Shown here: positions 1-7,636 of the stretch, piece by piece
How the letters are laid out: every line of letters starts with the position of its first letter
How positions within the stretch are numbered: the first letter of the stretch is position 1
Source of the DNA: Schleiferilactobacillus harbinensis DSM 16991
Lineage (GTDB): Bacteria; Bacillota; Bacilli; Lactobacillales; Lactobacillaceae
Reading direction: 5' to 3'
Length of the DNA: 64,000 bases
NCBI RefSeq assembly: GCF_000425885.1
Contig: NZ_AUEH01000009.1
Coordinates: forward strand, 1 to 64,000
Program-made: the position numbers and the translations under genes
Notes under the pieces: model-generated
Told to the model about the DNA's origin: nothing
Seen by the model: only the letters and a program-made list of their open reading frames with translations
Database searches by the model: none

Positions 1-1
1 T

Positions 2-178
2 GCCAATTCGATAAGAGTGCATGATCCCGTATTCGCCAAGTACTACGACAAAAAATACGGGGAGGTACCAAAGTATCAACACCGACGTGCTTGCATTATG
101 ACCGCTCGCAAGCTCGTACGCGTGATCTATAAGCTGTTATCTGATCATGAGCTGTACGTGCCTGCCAAAGTGGTCTAA
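2..178 (+). mobile_element. IS110-family transposase, C-terminal fragment (partial at window edge)
   Basis: Frame 2 is open from the window edge to a TAA at 176-178 and encodes 58 residues. The motif RRACIMTARKLVRVIYKLL followed by a tyrosine resembles the helical C-terminus of IS116/IS110/IS902 DEDD transposases, where a small basic helix-rich segment follows the catalytic serine domain. Only the tail is visible, so intactness and subgroup cannot be judged. There is no DDE-type terminal inverted repeat downstream, as expected for IS110 elements. The family assignment rests on pattern recognition of the tail only. Confidence 0.7.
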
Positions 179-480
179 CGCGGCAAGCGACAACTTAGAA
201 AGCTAGGACTACCCAGAAAAATCATCACGTTCCTGGGCTGGGGGAGGTATACGCCATAAGCTCTTACTAACCATCAATTTTCTTCCTGCACCTTCTTGAC
301 TTCAGACCGCAAGTCTCATATTAGGAGCACCGGTGTCGGCTTCTCCACTCAGAGAAGGGCTGACGCCTACAAACGACTACACTTCCTAGTTTAAGGGTGG
401 CGTGTAACAAGTCATTGGTGATTTCTGTCATCCTTGCGCCGCATCCGGGTAAAGATTGTGTCACGTGTCAAAACAGGGTA
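179..480 (+). other. Non-coding tail of the IS110 element with a strong hairpin
   Basis: About 300 bases follow the transposase without a gene. They contain an extended imperfect hairpin at 332-368: an outer arm ggtgtcggc pairs with gctgacgcc (two G-U pairs), and an inner arm cttctc pairs with gagaag. IS110-family elements encode a structured bridge RNA in a non-coding end, and in the IS1111 subgroup this lies on the 3' side. Assigning that role here is inference. The element boundary cannot be fixed from one copy. Confidence 0.35.
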
Positions 481-481
481 A

Positions 482-517
482 AAAATAGACCGAAACAGTG
501 AAATTCTGTTTCGGTCT
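482..517 (-). terminator. Terminator of the HD hydrolase gene
   Basis: A 12-bp perfect stem (agaccgaaacag with ctgtttcggtct, 487-517) is followed on the minus strand by TATTTTTT. Confidence 0.85.
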
Positions 518-528
518 AGGGGTGCTGG

Positions 529-1167
529 TTATTTGCCGATCTCTTGGAAGTACTCTTTGATAAACTGCTTCATGAACGCTGTCCGCTCGGTTGCCATTTG
601 TCGGCCAATTGGCGTATTCATCGTGGCGGCCAGCTTAAACAGCTTTTCGTAAAAATGATTGACGATCGTGCTGGGCTGGCGGTAATTGGCGGCGGTCAGT
701 TCTTGGCGGGGCGGAATATGCGGGTCGTAGTCGGGATTGCCATGAGTGGCGCCGTAGCGGATAGCGCGGAAGATGCCGACAGCGCCCAGGGCATCCAGGC
801 GGTCGGCGTCTTGGACGATCTGGCCGGCTAGAGGCAAGTGTTGATGGGTCTCGATGTTTTTACTAAAGGACATGTGGTCAATGATGAAGGTGATTTGATC
901 AATGCGCTCCTGGGTTAACCCCACTGCGGTGCGCAGCGTTTGGACCAGCGCGGCTTTGGCCGCCGTGGTATTGGCGACCAGCTTTTCATCATAGTAATCA
1001 TGCAGATAGGCCGTGCTTAACACCAAGTCCTGGTCAGCATCGGGATAAGCCGTTAACAGCTGGCGGGCATTGGCCGCCACCCGTTGAATATGGGCAAAAT
1101 CGTGGCCGGACTGATCGCCGGCCGCTTGCTGGCGGGCTAGGTCAATAATTGCTGGTAAGTGATCCAT
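529..1167 (-). CDS. HD-domain phosphohydrolase
   Basis: A 212-residue soluble protein of the HD superfamily, metal-dependent phosphohydrolases that usually act on nucleotides or other phosphate esters. The metal ligands are visible in order: H22/D23 in SGHDFAHIQRV, the HD pair at H56-D57 in STAYLHDYYD, and a late aspartate in QDADRLDALG near residue 118. Length and motif order fit the YedJ/YpgQ-like single-domain group. The ATG at 1167 has AAAGGAGCG seven bases upstream. It lies just downstream of recA on the same strand, with a strong terminator after it. The substrate is unknown. Confidence 0.85.
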   Translation of the reverse strand: MDHLPAIIDLARQQAAGDQSGHDFAHIQRVAANARQLLTAYPDADQDLVLSTAYLHDYYDEKLVANTTAAKAALVQTLRTAVGLTQERIDQITFIIDHMSFSKNIETHQHLPLAGQIVQDADRLDALGAVGIFRAIRYGATHGNPDYDPHIPPRQELTAANYRQPSTIVNHFYEKLFKLAATMNTPIGRQMATERTAFMKQFIKEYFQEIGK

Positions 1168-1183
1168 CGAAACGCTCCTTTAA

Positions 1184-2353
1184 TTAAGCCGCCGGGGTGG
1201 CCGGTGCCGCAGGCGTACTTTCAATATCTTCGGTCTTGGTGGTATTCGCGGCCGTTGGCTTGGTCGGTGCCGGCTCTTTGTCGTCTGGCGCAGGCTTAGT
1301 CCGGTCATCATCCTTAGGCGGATCGGCCTTGGCCCGGATATCCGCCTCAATGGCGGCGGCCGTATCGGGATGATCATTCAAGAACTTCGCGGCATTCACT
1401 GGCCCTTGGCCTAAGCGCGTATCCTGGTAAGAATACCAGCTGCCGCTCTTTTTAACGACCGCGAAGGCATCGCTGCTGCCCAGAGCGATCATATCCGCAT
1501 TCTTTTCAATGCCGTGACCGAAGTACATGGTGGTCTCGGCCACCTTAAACGGCGGGGCAACCTTGTTCTTCACCACTTTAAGTTTGCTGACGAAGCCGAC
1601 GTTTTCCTTACCGTCTTTGACAAACTCGCCCCGGCGCACCTCCAGCCGAATCGTGGCGTAAAACTTCAGCGCCCGACCGCCGGGCGTGACGTCTGGGCTG
1701 CCGAATTGCACGCCGATCTTTTCCCGCAGCTGATTGATGAAGACGACCAGAGTATTAGTCTTGTGCACTTCCCCAGCGAGGGAGCGCAGAGCCTGAGACA
1801 TTAAGCGGGCTTGCAGACCGACGTGGTTGTCCCCGATCTGACCTTCAATTTCTGCCGCCGGTACCAGCGCGGCGACCGAATCCACGACCACCATGTCCAC
1901 GGCGCCGGAGGTGACCAGTTTCTGGGTAATCTCCAGCCCCTCCTCGCCGCTGGCGGGTTGGGACAGCAGCAGGCTGTCGATGTCCACGCCCAGCGCCTTG
2001 GCGTAAACCGGGTCCATGGCATTTTCTGCATCAATGTAGGCGACGGTGCCGCCCTCTCTTTGGCATTCCGCCACCGTCTGCAAAGCGATGGTCGTTTTCC
2101 CGGTACTCTCAGGACCGTAGACCTCAACGATCCGGCCCCGGGGGAACCCGCCGACGCCCAAGGCCATATCCAAGGATAGAATACCGCTGGAAATGGTTTG
2201 GATGTCCATGTTGGGCTTCTCCCCCATTTTCATGATCGCGCCTTTGCCGTATTCTTTCTCAATATCCGCCAACGCTTTTTGCAATGCCTTGGCCCGTTCC
2301 GGTTTCTCCTTGAGCTGCACGAGATCCTGTGTTTTCGCAATTGTCTTGGCCAT
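1184..2353 (-). CDS. recA: Recombinase RecA
   Basis: RecA forms ATP-dependent filaments on single-stranded DNA, catalyses strand exchange and activates LexA self-cleavage. Walker [10 protein letters not shown] lies near residue 80; the MAW-like segment SGEEGLEI, Walker [12 protein letters not shown] and L2 region [24 protein letters not shown] are all intact. The core ends near residue 335 and is followed by an unusually long acidic Pro/Thr/Ala-rich tail. I chose the ATG at 2353 (389 aa). A GTG at 2374 would add seven residues, but its GGAGA directly abuts the start codon. A LexA-like box sits in the promoter. Downstream, an HD hydrolase follows after 16 bases. Confidence 0.97.
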   Translation of the reverse strand: MAKTIAKTQDLVQLKEKPERAKALQKALADIEKEYGKGAIMKMGEKPNMDIQTISSGILSLDMALGVGGFPRGRIVEVYGPESTGKTTIALQTVAECQREGGTVAYIDAENAMDPVYAKALGVDIDSLLLSQPASGEEGLEITQKLVTSGAVDMVVVDSVAALVPAAEIEGQIGDNHVGLQARLMSQALRSLAGEVHKTNTLVVFINQLREKIGVQFGSPDVTPGGRALKFYATIRLEVRRGEFVKDGKENVGFVSKLKVVKNKVAPPFKVAETTMYFGHGIEKNADMIALGSSDAFAVVKKSGSWYSYQDTRLGQGPVNAAKFLNDHPDTAAAIEADIRAKADPPKDDDRTKPAPDDKEPAPTKPTAANTTKTEDIESTPAAPATPAA

Positions 2354-2379
2354 GCGATCGCCCGCTTTCTTCACTCTCC

Positions 2380-2399
2380 ATTATACAAACAAATGTTCT
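2380..2399 (-). promoter_or_regulatory. recA promoter -10 with LexA-like box
   Basis: On the minus strand AGAACATTTGTTTG (2386-2399) resembles the Gram-positive LexA box CGAACRNRYGTTYC, matching the GAAC and GTT half-site cores. It lies immediately upstream of a perfect TATAAT (2380-2385), about 27 bases before the chosen recA ATG. No good -35 hexamer is visible. Confidence 0.6.
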
Positions 2400-2418
2400 T
2401 GATTACCACCGCAAGCAA

Positions 2419-2446
2419 TTAAAAAACTGGCCCCGCAGGACCAGTC
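2419..2446 (-). terminator. Terminator after the HdeD-like gene
   Basis: An 8-bp stem (actggtcc with gggccagt on the minus strand) is followed by TTTTTTAATT. It separates the HdeD-like gene from recA. Confidence 0.8.
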
Positions 2447-2461
2447 AATAAGTAGTAGAAA

Positions 2462-2977
2462 TCAGAACGCCCGGGTCAGCAGGATGACGCCGAAGATCAG
2501 CAGGTACGCCGCCACCAAGTAGGCCAGGGTAATCACGGAATACAGCGGATTAAACAGCATTGCGATCCCGACAATAATCCCCAGAATCCCCATCACAATA
2601 TTAAACGTACGGTGCAGGGAGAAATCCGCCGCCGCAATGGAGGCAATCGAGTCCACCAGGAACCACGCGGCGAACAAATAAGCCATGAACAAAGTGCTCA
2701 GCAGGCTGTTGGCAAACAACAGGATAGCGAACAGGATATCCAGGATCCCAGTCAGCAGCACATAGGTCGGCCGCTTGACGCCGGCCTTGCCCATGTCATA
2801 CCACACGGCGATGTCCATCACGCCCTTGAACAGGATCCCCAGGGCGAAGGCCCAAACAATCCCGCTAATAGCACCGCCGGGCCGGCTGAACGCCCATAAG
2901 CCCAACACGATGAAGATGGCCCCTAAAATGGCCAATGGCCAACGGAACCGTCGGCGGGGAGAATCGAATCTATCCAT
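2462..2977 (-). CDS. HdeD/DUF308 family membrane protein
   Basis: A 171-residue integral membrane protein with about six hydrophobic helices after a short basic N-terminus (MDRFDSPRRRFRWP). The repeated helix-pair pattern, with GLWAFSRPGG in the first pair and NPLYSVITLAYLVAAYLL in the last, is typical of the HdeD/DUF308 family. In enterobacteria HdeD is linked to acid resistance; in Firmicutes the role is undefined. It is a single-gene unit, bounded by its own terminator and a divergent ABC exporter gene. Confidence 0.8.
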   Translation of the reverse strand: MDRFDSPRRRFRWPLAILGAIFIVLGLWAFSRPGGAISGIVWAFALGILFKGVMDIAVWYDMGKAGVKRPTYVLLTGILDILFAILLFANSLLSTLFMAYLFAAWFLVDSIASIAAADFSLHRTFNIVMGILGIIVGIAMLFNPLYSVITLAYLVAAYLLIFGVILLTRAF

Positions 2978-3118
2978 AATAATACAAACCCCCTTTTTCT
3001 TTCTATTTTCATTTTACCATATTGACCGCCAAGCAGACCGTTTAGTGGGCGAAGCTGGAAATCGGCAGGGCGGGCGAAACCAGGGTACAATTAGAGGATA
3101 CACAATGGAGGGATCAGG

Positions 3119-4855
3119 ATGTTCAAATCGACGATCTGGCGAATGCTGCGCTTCTTTGCCCGCCAACTGGCTGACGCCAAACATTACTTAGCCCTGGTGA
3201 TGGTCATGCTCGTGGCTACCGCCGGGATTCAATACGCGATTCCGCGGATCACCCAAACAGTGATCGATAAAATCATTCCCCAACAGGCGGTGTCTCTGCT
3301 GCTGCTCAGCGTCAGCGGGCTATTGGGCCTGACCGCCGTCAACGGCCTGCTATCCGCCGGCAGCAGCTACTTACTGGCCCGGGTGTCGCAAAACGCGGTC
3401 TCCCGGCTGCGCAACACCCTGTTCACCCATGCCCTGGGGCAGGACTTCGCCTTCTTTGAAACCAGCAAGACAGGGGACTTGATGGTGGTGCTCACCAGCG
3501 ACGTCAACGCCCTGCAAGGATTACTGTCACCCAACGCCTTGGGCCTGGTGGGCAGCGTGCTGACCGCGCTGATCGTCCTCGTCATCATGTTTACCCAGAA
3601 CGCCCTGCTGACCGGATTGATCGTGCTCACTTTTCCAATTCTATTTATGGTTAATCTCTTCTTCACCCGCTTAATTCGCGGCGCTTGGCGGCGGGTGCGG
3701 CAATCTTCCGGGGTAATGAACAACCAGATTCAAGAAAGCCTGGCCAATATCCTGCTGATCAAGAGCATGGCGACGGAAGACCAAACCGCCGATACCTTTG
3801 CCCAAGTCAATGAGGATAATCGGAAAAATCAGCTGGCCGCCACAAAGTATTTCGCCGAGTTCTCTCCGCTGATCGACTTTGTCGACTATCTGGGTACCGC
3901 CCTGATCATCGGCGTCGGGGCTTACCAAGTGATGGGCAAGAACTTCACCGTTGGCGGTATCGTCGCCTACCTGTCCTACTTAGCGATTCTGCAAGCCCCG
4001 GTGCGGTCCTTAACCAACTTGATCGATCGATTCCAGCAAGCCGTCGTTTCCTACGAACGGATCGAAAATCTGATTGCTCAGCAGCCCCAAGTCATTGATC
4101 CGCCTCTCCCGCAAACGCTGGCGCCATTCCATGATGCCGTGGCGTTTCAACATGTTGATTTCCACTACAGCAACAATGTTGCGATTCTCAAGGATGTATC
4201 TTTCACCCTGCCCAAGGGCGAAACCGTCGCTCTGGTTGGCTCTTCAGGCGCCGGTAAAACCACCATCACCAAGTTGCTGGACAGGTTCTACGATGTCACC
4301 GCCGGTGCGATTACTTTTGACGGCACCGACATTCGCCAAGTCCGCCGCCATGATCTGCGCCGCCAGATTGGTGTTGTTACCCAGGATGTGTTATTACTGG
4401 ACACGTCGATCCGGGATAACATTGCCTACGGGCTGGGCTCGGTCACCGATGAAGCCATCTGGTCCGCTGCTGATGCGGCCAACATCACCGACTTTATCAA
4501 GTCCTTGCCGGACGGCCTGGATACACGGGTCGGCGAACGGGGCGTGCGCTTATCCGGCGGGCAGAAGCAGCGGATCGCCATTGCCCGGATTTTTCTCCAG
4601 GATGCCCCCATTGTGATTCTTGACGAAGCGACCGCAGCCTTGGATAACGAGACGGAACGCTACATCCAAGACTCCTTTGATCGGCTGATGACCAACCGGA
4701 CCAGTCTGGTGATTGCCCACCGATTATCCACCATCCAACACGCCAGCGAAATCTTGGTTCTGGAGCATGGCGAAATCATCGAACGCGGCACTCACAAGGA
4801 ATTATTAGCTAAGAACGGCCGCTACGCCCAGCTCTACGCCTTACAGTTCAAGTAA
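3119..4855 (+). CDS. ABC exporter, fused permease and ATPase
   Basis: A 578-residue type IV ABC exporter half-transporter. The first ~310 residues form the six-helix exporter domain. The nucleotide-binding domain follows with Walker A GSSGAGKTT, a Q-loop in GVVTQDVLLLD, signature LSGGQKQR, Walker B IVILDEAT and the H-loop in IAHRLST. Such proteins act as homo- or heterodimers in multidrug, lipid or peptide export. No second half-transporter, peptidase-C39 domain or bacteriocin gene is adjacent, so a homodimer of BmrA/MsbA type is the simplest reading. The ATG has GGAGGG seven bases upstream. The substrate is unknown. Confidence 0.93.
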   Translation: MFKSTIWRMLRFFARQLADAKHYLALVMVMLVATAGIQYAIPRITQTVIDKIIPQQAVSLLLLSVSGLLGLTAVNGLLSAGSSYLLARVSQNAVSRLRNTLFTHALGQDFAFFETSKTGDLMVVLTSDVNALQGLLSPNALGLVGSVLTALIVLVIMFTQNALLTGLIVLTFPILFMVNLFFTRLIRGAWRRVRQSSGVMNNQIQESLANILLIKSMATEDQTADTFAQVNEDNRKNQLAATKYFAEFSPLIDFVDYLGTALIIGVGAYQVMGKNFTVGGIVAYLSYLAILQAPVRSLTNLIDRFQQAVVSYERIENLIAQQPQVIDPPLPQTLAPFHDAVAFQHVDFHYSNNVAILKDVSFTLPKGETVALVGSSGAGKTTITKLLDRFYDVTAGAITFDGTDIRQVRRHDLRRQIGVVTQDVLLLDTSIRDNIAYGLGSVTDEAIWSAADAANITDFIKSLPDGLDTRVGERGVRLSGGQKQRIAIARIFLQDAPIVILDEATAALDNETERYIQDSFDRLMTNRTSLVIAHRLSTIQHASEILVLEHGEIIERGTHKELLAKNGRYAQLYALQFK

Positions 4856-4886
4856 TCTCAGAGTCGGAAAAAACTTCCAACCAATT

Positions 4887-4929
4887 TTAGCAGACAGTTG
4901 ACACAAGTGCTAATTCCTGCTAACATAAT
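4887..4929 (+). promoter_or_regulatory. hsp20 promoter with CIRCE-like operator
   Basis: TTAGCAGAC (4887-4895), nine bases, then AAGTGCTAA (4905-4913) matches the HrcA operator TTAGCACTC-N9-GAGTGCTAA at 15 of 18 arm positions with the exact spacing. The -35 TTGACA (4898-4903) lies inside it. A -10 (TAACAT 4921-4926, or cataat 4924-4929) follows. Confidence 0.7.
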
Positions 4930-4998
4930 AAGTGCAGTGAGGGAAAAGGACATCGGTTCTGATCCCCATTGGTACTTTACGAAAGGAAGTTTTCTGTT

Positions 4999-5472
4999 AT
5001 GGCGAATGATATGATGACGCGTCGGAATAACAATGATTTGATGAGTGACGATCCGTTCTTGGATAGTTTATCCCATCGTTTCTTCGGCCCGATGTCTAAT
5101 TGGATGGATTGGTTTAATCCGGCAATGAACACCACAGCTGTTAATGGATTGCGGACTGATGTGAAGGAAACTAAGGATAATTACATCACCCGCGTTGATA
5201 TTCCGGGTGTCGACAAGAACGACATTAAACTGAATTATCACGATAACGTATTGAGCATCAATGTGGTCAAGAAGGACGTGGCAGACCATGCCGATAAAGA
5301 TGGCAACGTCTTAATGTCCGAACGCAGCTACGGTGCAATGAGCCGTAGCTATCAACTGCCTAACGTTGATGTGAATGGCATTAAAGCCGAATACACTAAT
5401 GGTGTGCTGACAGTTACCCTGCCAAAGATGTCCGTGGATAACGAACACAATCACAACATCGACATTCAGTAA
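4999..5472 (+). CDS. hsp20: Small heat shock protein Hsp20
   Basis: A 157-residue small heat shock protein, an ATP-independent holdase that keeps unfolding proteins soluble. The alpha-crystallin domain runs from about TDVKETKDNYITRVDIPG through VNGIKAEYTNGVLTVTLPK, with the conserved G-V-L motif near the end. The N-terminal arm (MMTRRNNNDLMSDDPF, then SHRFFGPMSNWMDWF) is typical of lactobacilli. ATG 4999 was preferred over an upstream in-frame ATG at 4969 because GAAAGGAAG lies just before it. The promoter holds a CIRCE-like element, so HrcA control is likely. A strong terminator follows. Confidence 0.95.
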   Translation: MANDMMTRRNNNDLMSDDPFLDSLSHRFFGPMSNWMDWFNPAMNTTAVNGLRTDVKETKDNYITRVDIPGVDKNDIKLNYHDNVLSINVVKKDVADHADKDGNVLMSERSYGAMSRSYQLPNVDVNGIKAEYTNGVLTVTLPKMSVDNEHNHNIDIQ

Positions 5473-5550
5473 CTTTGATCCACGCCCAGCGGCCTGAGCG
5501 GTGACTGGACGCAAACGATCAAGTGTGACAGATAAACCGAATACCAAAAG

Positions 5551-5596
5551 AAATCCCAAGCTAGCAGTGAAGAAACTGACTGGTTTGGGATTTTTT
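5551..5596 (+). terminator. Terminator of hsp20
   Basis: A stem of aaatcccaa with tttgggatt, extended by an inner cagt/actg pairing, ends in TTTTTT. Confidence 0.85.
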
Positions 5597-5622
5597 GCAA
5601 GGACTCATACGCTTATTCAGAA

Positions 5623-5692
5623 CCGCAAACATCAATGCTGTTTGCGGCAACGTAAAGAAGTGCACGCTTGAGACATACAAGTTATTTAGTAT
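5623..5692 (+). repeat. Hairpin plus promoter module, copy 1
   Basis: A 9-bp inverted repeat ccgcaaaca/tgtttgcgg (5623-5647) is followed 21 bases later by a promoter-like segment cttgagacatacaagttatt (from 5667; -35 TTGAGA at 5668). The same arrangement recurs 101 bases downstream. No clear transcript structure follows this copy. Confidence 0.6.
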
Positions 5693-5718
5693 TTAATCAG
5701 CAAGGGTCAATTAGGTTG

Positions 5719-5796
5719 CTAGAAACATAGTATTGACGCTGTTTCTAGTGATGCAGGAAAGCTCACACTTGAAACATACAAGTTATTTAGTATAAA
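5719..5796 (+). promoter_or_regulatory. Hairpin plus promoter module, copy 2, driving the antisense RNA
   Basis: A 9-bp inverted repeat ctagaaaca/tgtttctag (5719-5748) is followed 21 bases later by TTGAAA (5769-5774), a 16-base spacer and TATAAA (5791-5796). The promoter segment repeats copy 1 almost exactly (25 of 26 bases). Transcription would start near 5803. Confidence 0.65.
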
Positions 5797-5802
5797 ATAC
5801 AA

Positions 5803-5930
5803 GAGAAGAGAAAAGGGCCCCATTGGGATGAGGCCCGATACAAGCCGCTTTAAAGGCGGTGGCAAAAGCTAAGTTGACTAACGAGTCGTCTCGAACTTCG
5901 CCAAAAGTTCAATCGGGACGGCTTTTTTTG
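5803..5930 (+). ncRNA. Putative antisense RNA antitoxin
   Basis: No ORF is evident in this ~128-nt stretch, which has its own promoter and terminator and consists of hairpins: gggcc/ggccc (5815-5838), a GC stem around gccgctttaaaggcggt, and a terminator stem. It is convergent with, and lies wholly complementary to, the 3' untranslated region of a minus-strand gene for a 26-residue membrane peptide. That geometry matches type I toxin-antitoxin loci of Firmicutes such as txpA/RatA and bsrG/SR4. The antitoxin role is inference. Confidence 0.55.
5889..5930. terminator. Bidirectional terminator shared by toxin mRNA and antisense RNA
   Basis: gtcgtctc pairs with gggacggc (two G-U pairs) and gaactt with aagttc around a short loop, with TTTTTTT on the plus strand. 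The toxin stop codon lies at 5931, directly beside it. Confidence 0.7.
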
Positions 5931-6011
5931 TTACTTGTCGTCGTGGTGCATGATGGTTGCGACGAGTAACCCGAACGCAGTCATCAGCGACAACGTTTGG
6001 AAAACGCTCAC
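5931..6011 (-). CDS. Putative holin-like type I toxin peptide
   Basis: This GTG-initiated ORF encodes 26 residues: MSVFQTLSLMTAFGLLVATI then MHHDDK. A single hydrophobic helix (about residues 6-21) is followed by a charged tail, the layout of the Hol-Tox small peptides of lactobacilli. AGAAAGG lies about 11 bases before the GTG. A putative antisense RNA overlaps its 3' UTR on the other strand. An extended -10 TGATATACT (6107-6115) would leave a ~90-nt leader. Toxicity is inferred from the peptide layout and locus architecture, not from any catalytic motif. Chance is possible for so short an ORF. Confidence 0.6.
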   Translation of the reverse strand: MSVFQTLSLMTAFGLLVATIMHHDDK

Positions 6012-6106
6012 TGGCTGTGAAACCTTTCTGCGGATTCTTCCATGTTCCCATAGCCTCACCTCACAAGGAAAAGACAGCCACCGTCCTTAAAACTTCCTGC
6101 TGAAAT

Positions 6107-6115
6107 AGTATATCA
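6107..6115 (-). promoter_or_regulatory. Extended -10 of the toxin promoter
   Basis: TGATATACT on the minus strand, an extended -10 with no clear -35, lies about 95 bases upstream of the toxin GTG. Confidence 0.4.
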
Positions 6116-6136
6116 GAAAAATCCTAGTGAGCCTAT

Positions 6137-6178
6137 AAAAGGGCGCTCAGGGTCGTTGACTTACGACCCTGGGCGCCC
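6137..6178 (-). terminator. Terminator of the YitT operon
   Basis: A very strong 16-bp stem with one mismatch (gggcgcccagggtcgt with acgaccctgagcgccc) is followed by TTTTAT on the minus strand. Confidence 0.9.
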
Positions 6179-6191
6179 TCAATTGATTTGC

Positions 6192-6536
6192 CTACCCGCG
6201 AATAATCCGATCCCGAAACTTCTCCTGAACCTTATTCGCCAAATTCTGCATCAGCATTCGTCCCTGACTGCGGAAGGCCGCTTGAAAGCCGCCATCTGGT
6301 GCGGGGATCGTCGTCAGCACCTTGCCGGTGGCGTCCTCTGTAATGGTCAGCTGATCATCCGCAAAATGGGTGGTGACGTAGGACCCTTCCAGGCCCTCCA
6401 TCAAGATCTCCTGGACGTAATCCGTGATCGCCTGCTGGATCACCGCGTCCACCGTCGTTTCAATATTGCGGGACTGCAACTCTTTGGCCCGTTGTTCCGC
6501 TTGGGCCAAATCTTCTGGAATCGATACACTTGCCAT
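6192..6536 (-). CDS. Conserved-looking small soluble protein of unknown function
   Basis: A 114-residue protein that I do not recognise. It is charged, without signal peptide or membrane segment. The N-terminal half (SIPEDLAQAEQRAKELQSRN through DAVIQQAITDYVQEI) looks helical and heptad-like. The C-terminal half ends basic. ATG 6536 was chosen because the longer reading from 6590 would overlap the end of the yitT-like gene. It follows that gene by 22 bases and the two share one terminator, so they are probably co-transcribed. Confidence 0.6.
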   Translation of the reverse strand: MASVSIPEDLAQAEQRAKELQSRNIETTVDAVIQQAITDYVQEILMEGLEGSYVTTHFADDQLTITEDATGKVLTTIPAPDGGFQAAFRSQGRMLMQNLANKVQEKFRDRIIRG

Positions 6537-6558
6537 TATCGTCCGCTTCTTTCTGAAC

Positions 6559-7392
6559 CTAGAAAATTCCCCCGTGGACCGCGGCGACATCAGCTACCGT
6601 AATGAACGCCTCCGGGTCAATGGCCAGGATCTGCTTCGTCAAGGACTGATAATCCGCCTGTTCCACCACAATCATCAACATTTCCCGCCGTGCTTCAGAG
6701 AAACCGCCGGTCACGGGTAAAACCGTTAACCCGTGGGGTAATTGTTCGTTCACGACCTGCTTAATCTGGGGCAGGGCCGTATTGCTCATCACGAACACGG
6801 TCTTTTTCCGGTCCAGCCCAGTTTCAATATAATTCATGATAATGCTGGTCAATACGATGGAGAAAACGGCGAGGATAAAGGCTTCGATCCCGCTGACAAA
6901 AATGTTGCCCAGGGACACGATCAAGTCGACGACCAGCAGCCCCACCGAAGTTTTCACCCCGAAGTATTTCCGGAAGATCAGCGGGGGCACCGTCGTCCCG
7001 CCGCTGGAGGCGTCAATCCGGTACAGCAGCGCGACGCCGACGGCAAAAATCGCACTGCCGACGATGATTGCCAGCAACCGGTCATTGACGATTTTAACCT
7101 GAGGAATAATACCCAACATCAAGGGCAGCGCAAAACTGCCCAGGATGATCCGGCCAGTCGTCGCCTTGTCCAGAAAAATAAAGGCTGCCACCAGCATCAG
7201 CAGATTCACCGCCAAAGTGGTCAGCGCTACTGGCCAGCCAAAGGCCACTTCACCGAGGACTGCGATCCCTGTCGCCCCGCCGGCGGCCACGTTATGCGGC
7301 GCGTAAAACAGATTGATACTGACTGCAATGATTGCCAGGGCCAGGGCAAACACAACATAACGGCCCACAATATGATTGGTAATTTTACGCAT
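6559..7392 (-). CDS. YitT family membrane protein (DUF161/DUF2179)
   Basis: A 277-residue membrane protein with five or six hydrophobic segments in the first ~185 residues, including the family motif around YAPHNVAAGGATGIA and RIDASSGGTT. A soluble C-terminal DUF2179 domain follows (FVMSNTALPQIKQVVNEQLP to AAVHGGIF). The transported substrate of YitT proteins is not established. The ATG at 7392 has AGAGGG eight bases upstream. It heads a two-gene operon with a small unknown protein and is divergent from ddl. Confidence 0.92.
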   Translation of the reverse strand: MRKITNHIVGRYVVFALALAIIAVSINLFYAPHNVAAGGATGIAVLGEVAFGWPVALTTLAVNLLMLVAAFIFLDKATTGRIILGSFALPLMLGIIPQVKIVNDRLLAIIVGSAIFAVGVALLYRIDASSGGTTVPPLIFRKYFGVKTSVGLLVVDLIVSLGNIFVSGIEAFILAVFSIVLTSIIMNYIETGLDRKKTVFVMSNTALPQIKQVVNEQLPHGLTVLPVTGGFSEARREMLMIVVEQADYQSLTKQILAIDPEAFITVADVAAVHGGIF

Positions 7393-7636
7393 AGATTCCC
7401 TCTTTCTTGGTACAGATTAGGTTGGTGCCTATATTTAAATTTTAGCATCAATTTCATGGGCAAGGCTAGTCGGATGCTCGGATAATATGCTATGCTTAAG
7501 GTTCTCTAAACGGACAGCTCAGGGATTTCTAGAAGATCGGCCGGCAAGCTCTGCGTGACGCGCGCCAGCCCCTTCCCGACTCAGGTAGTCGGTCAGCGAT
7601 TCCTGGCTGGACCACATAATGGAAAGTGGGATATAA

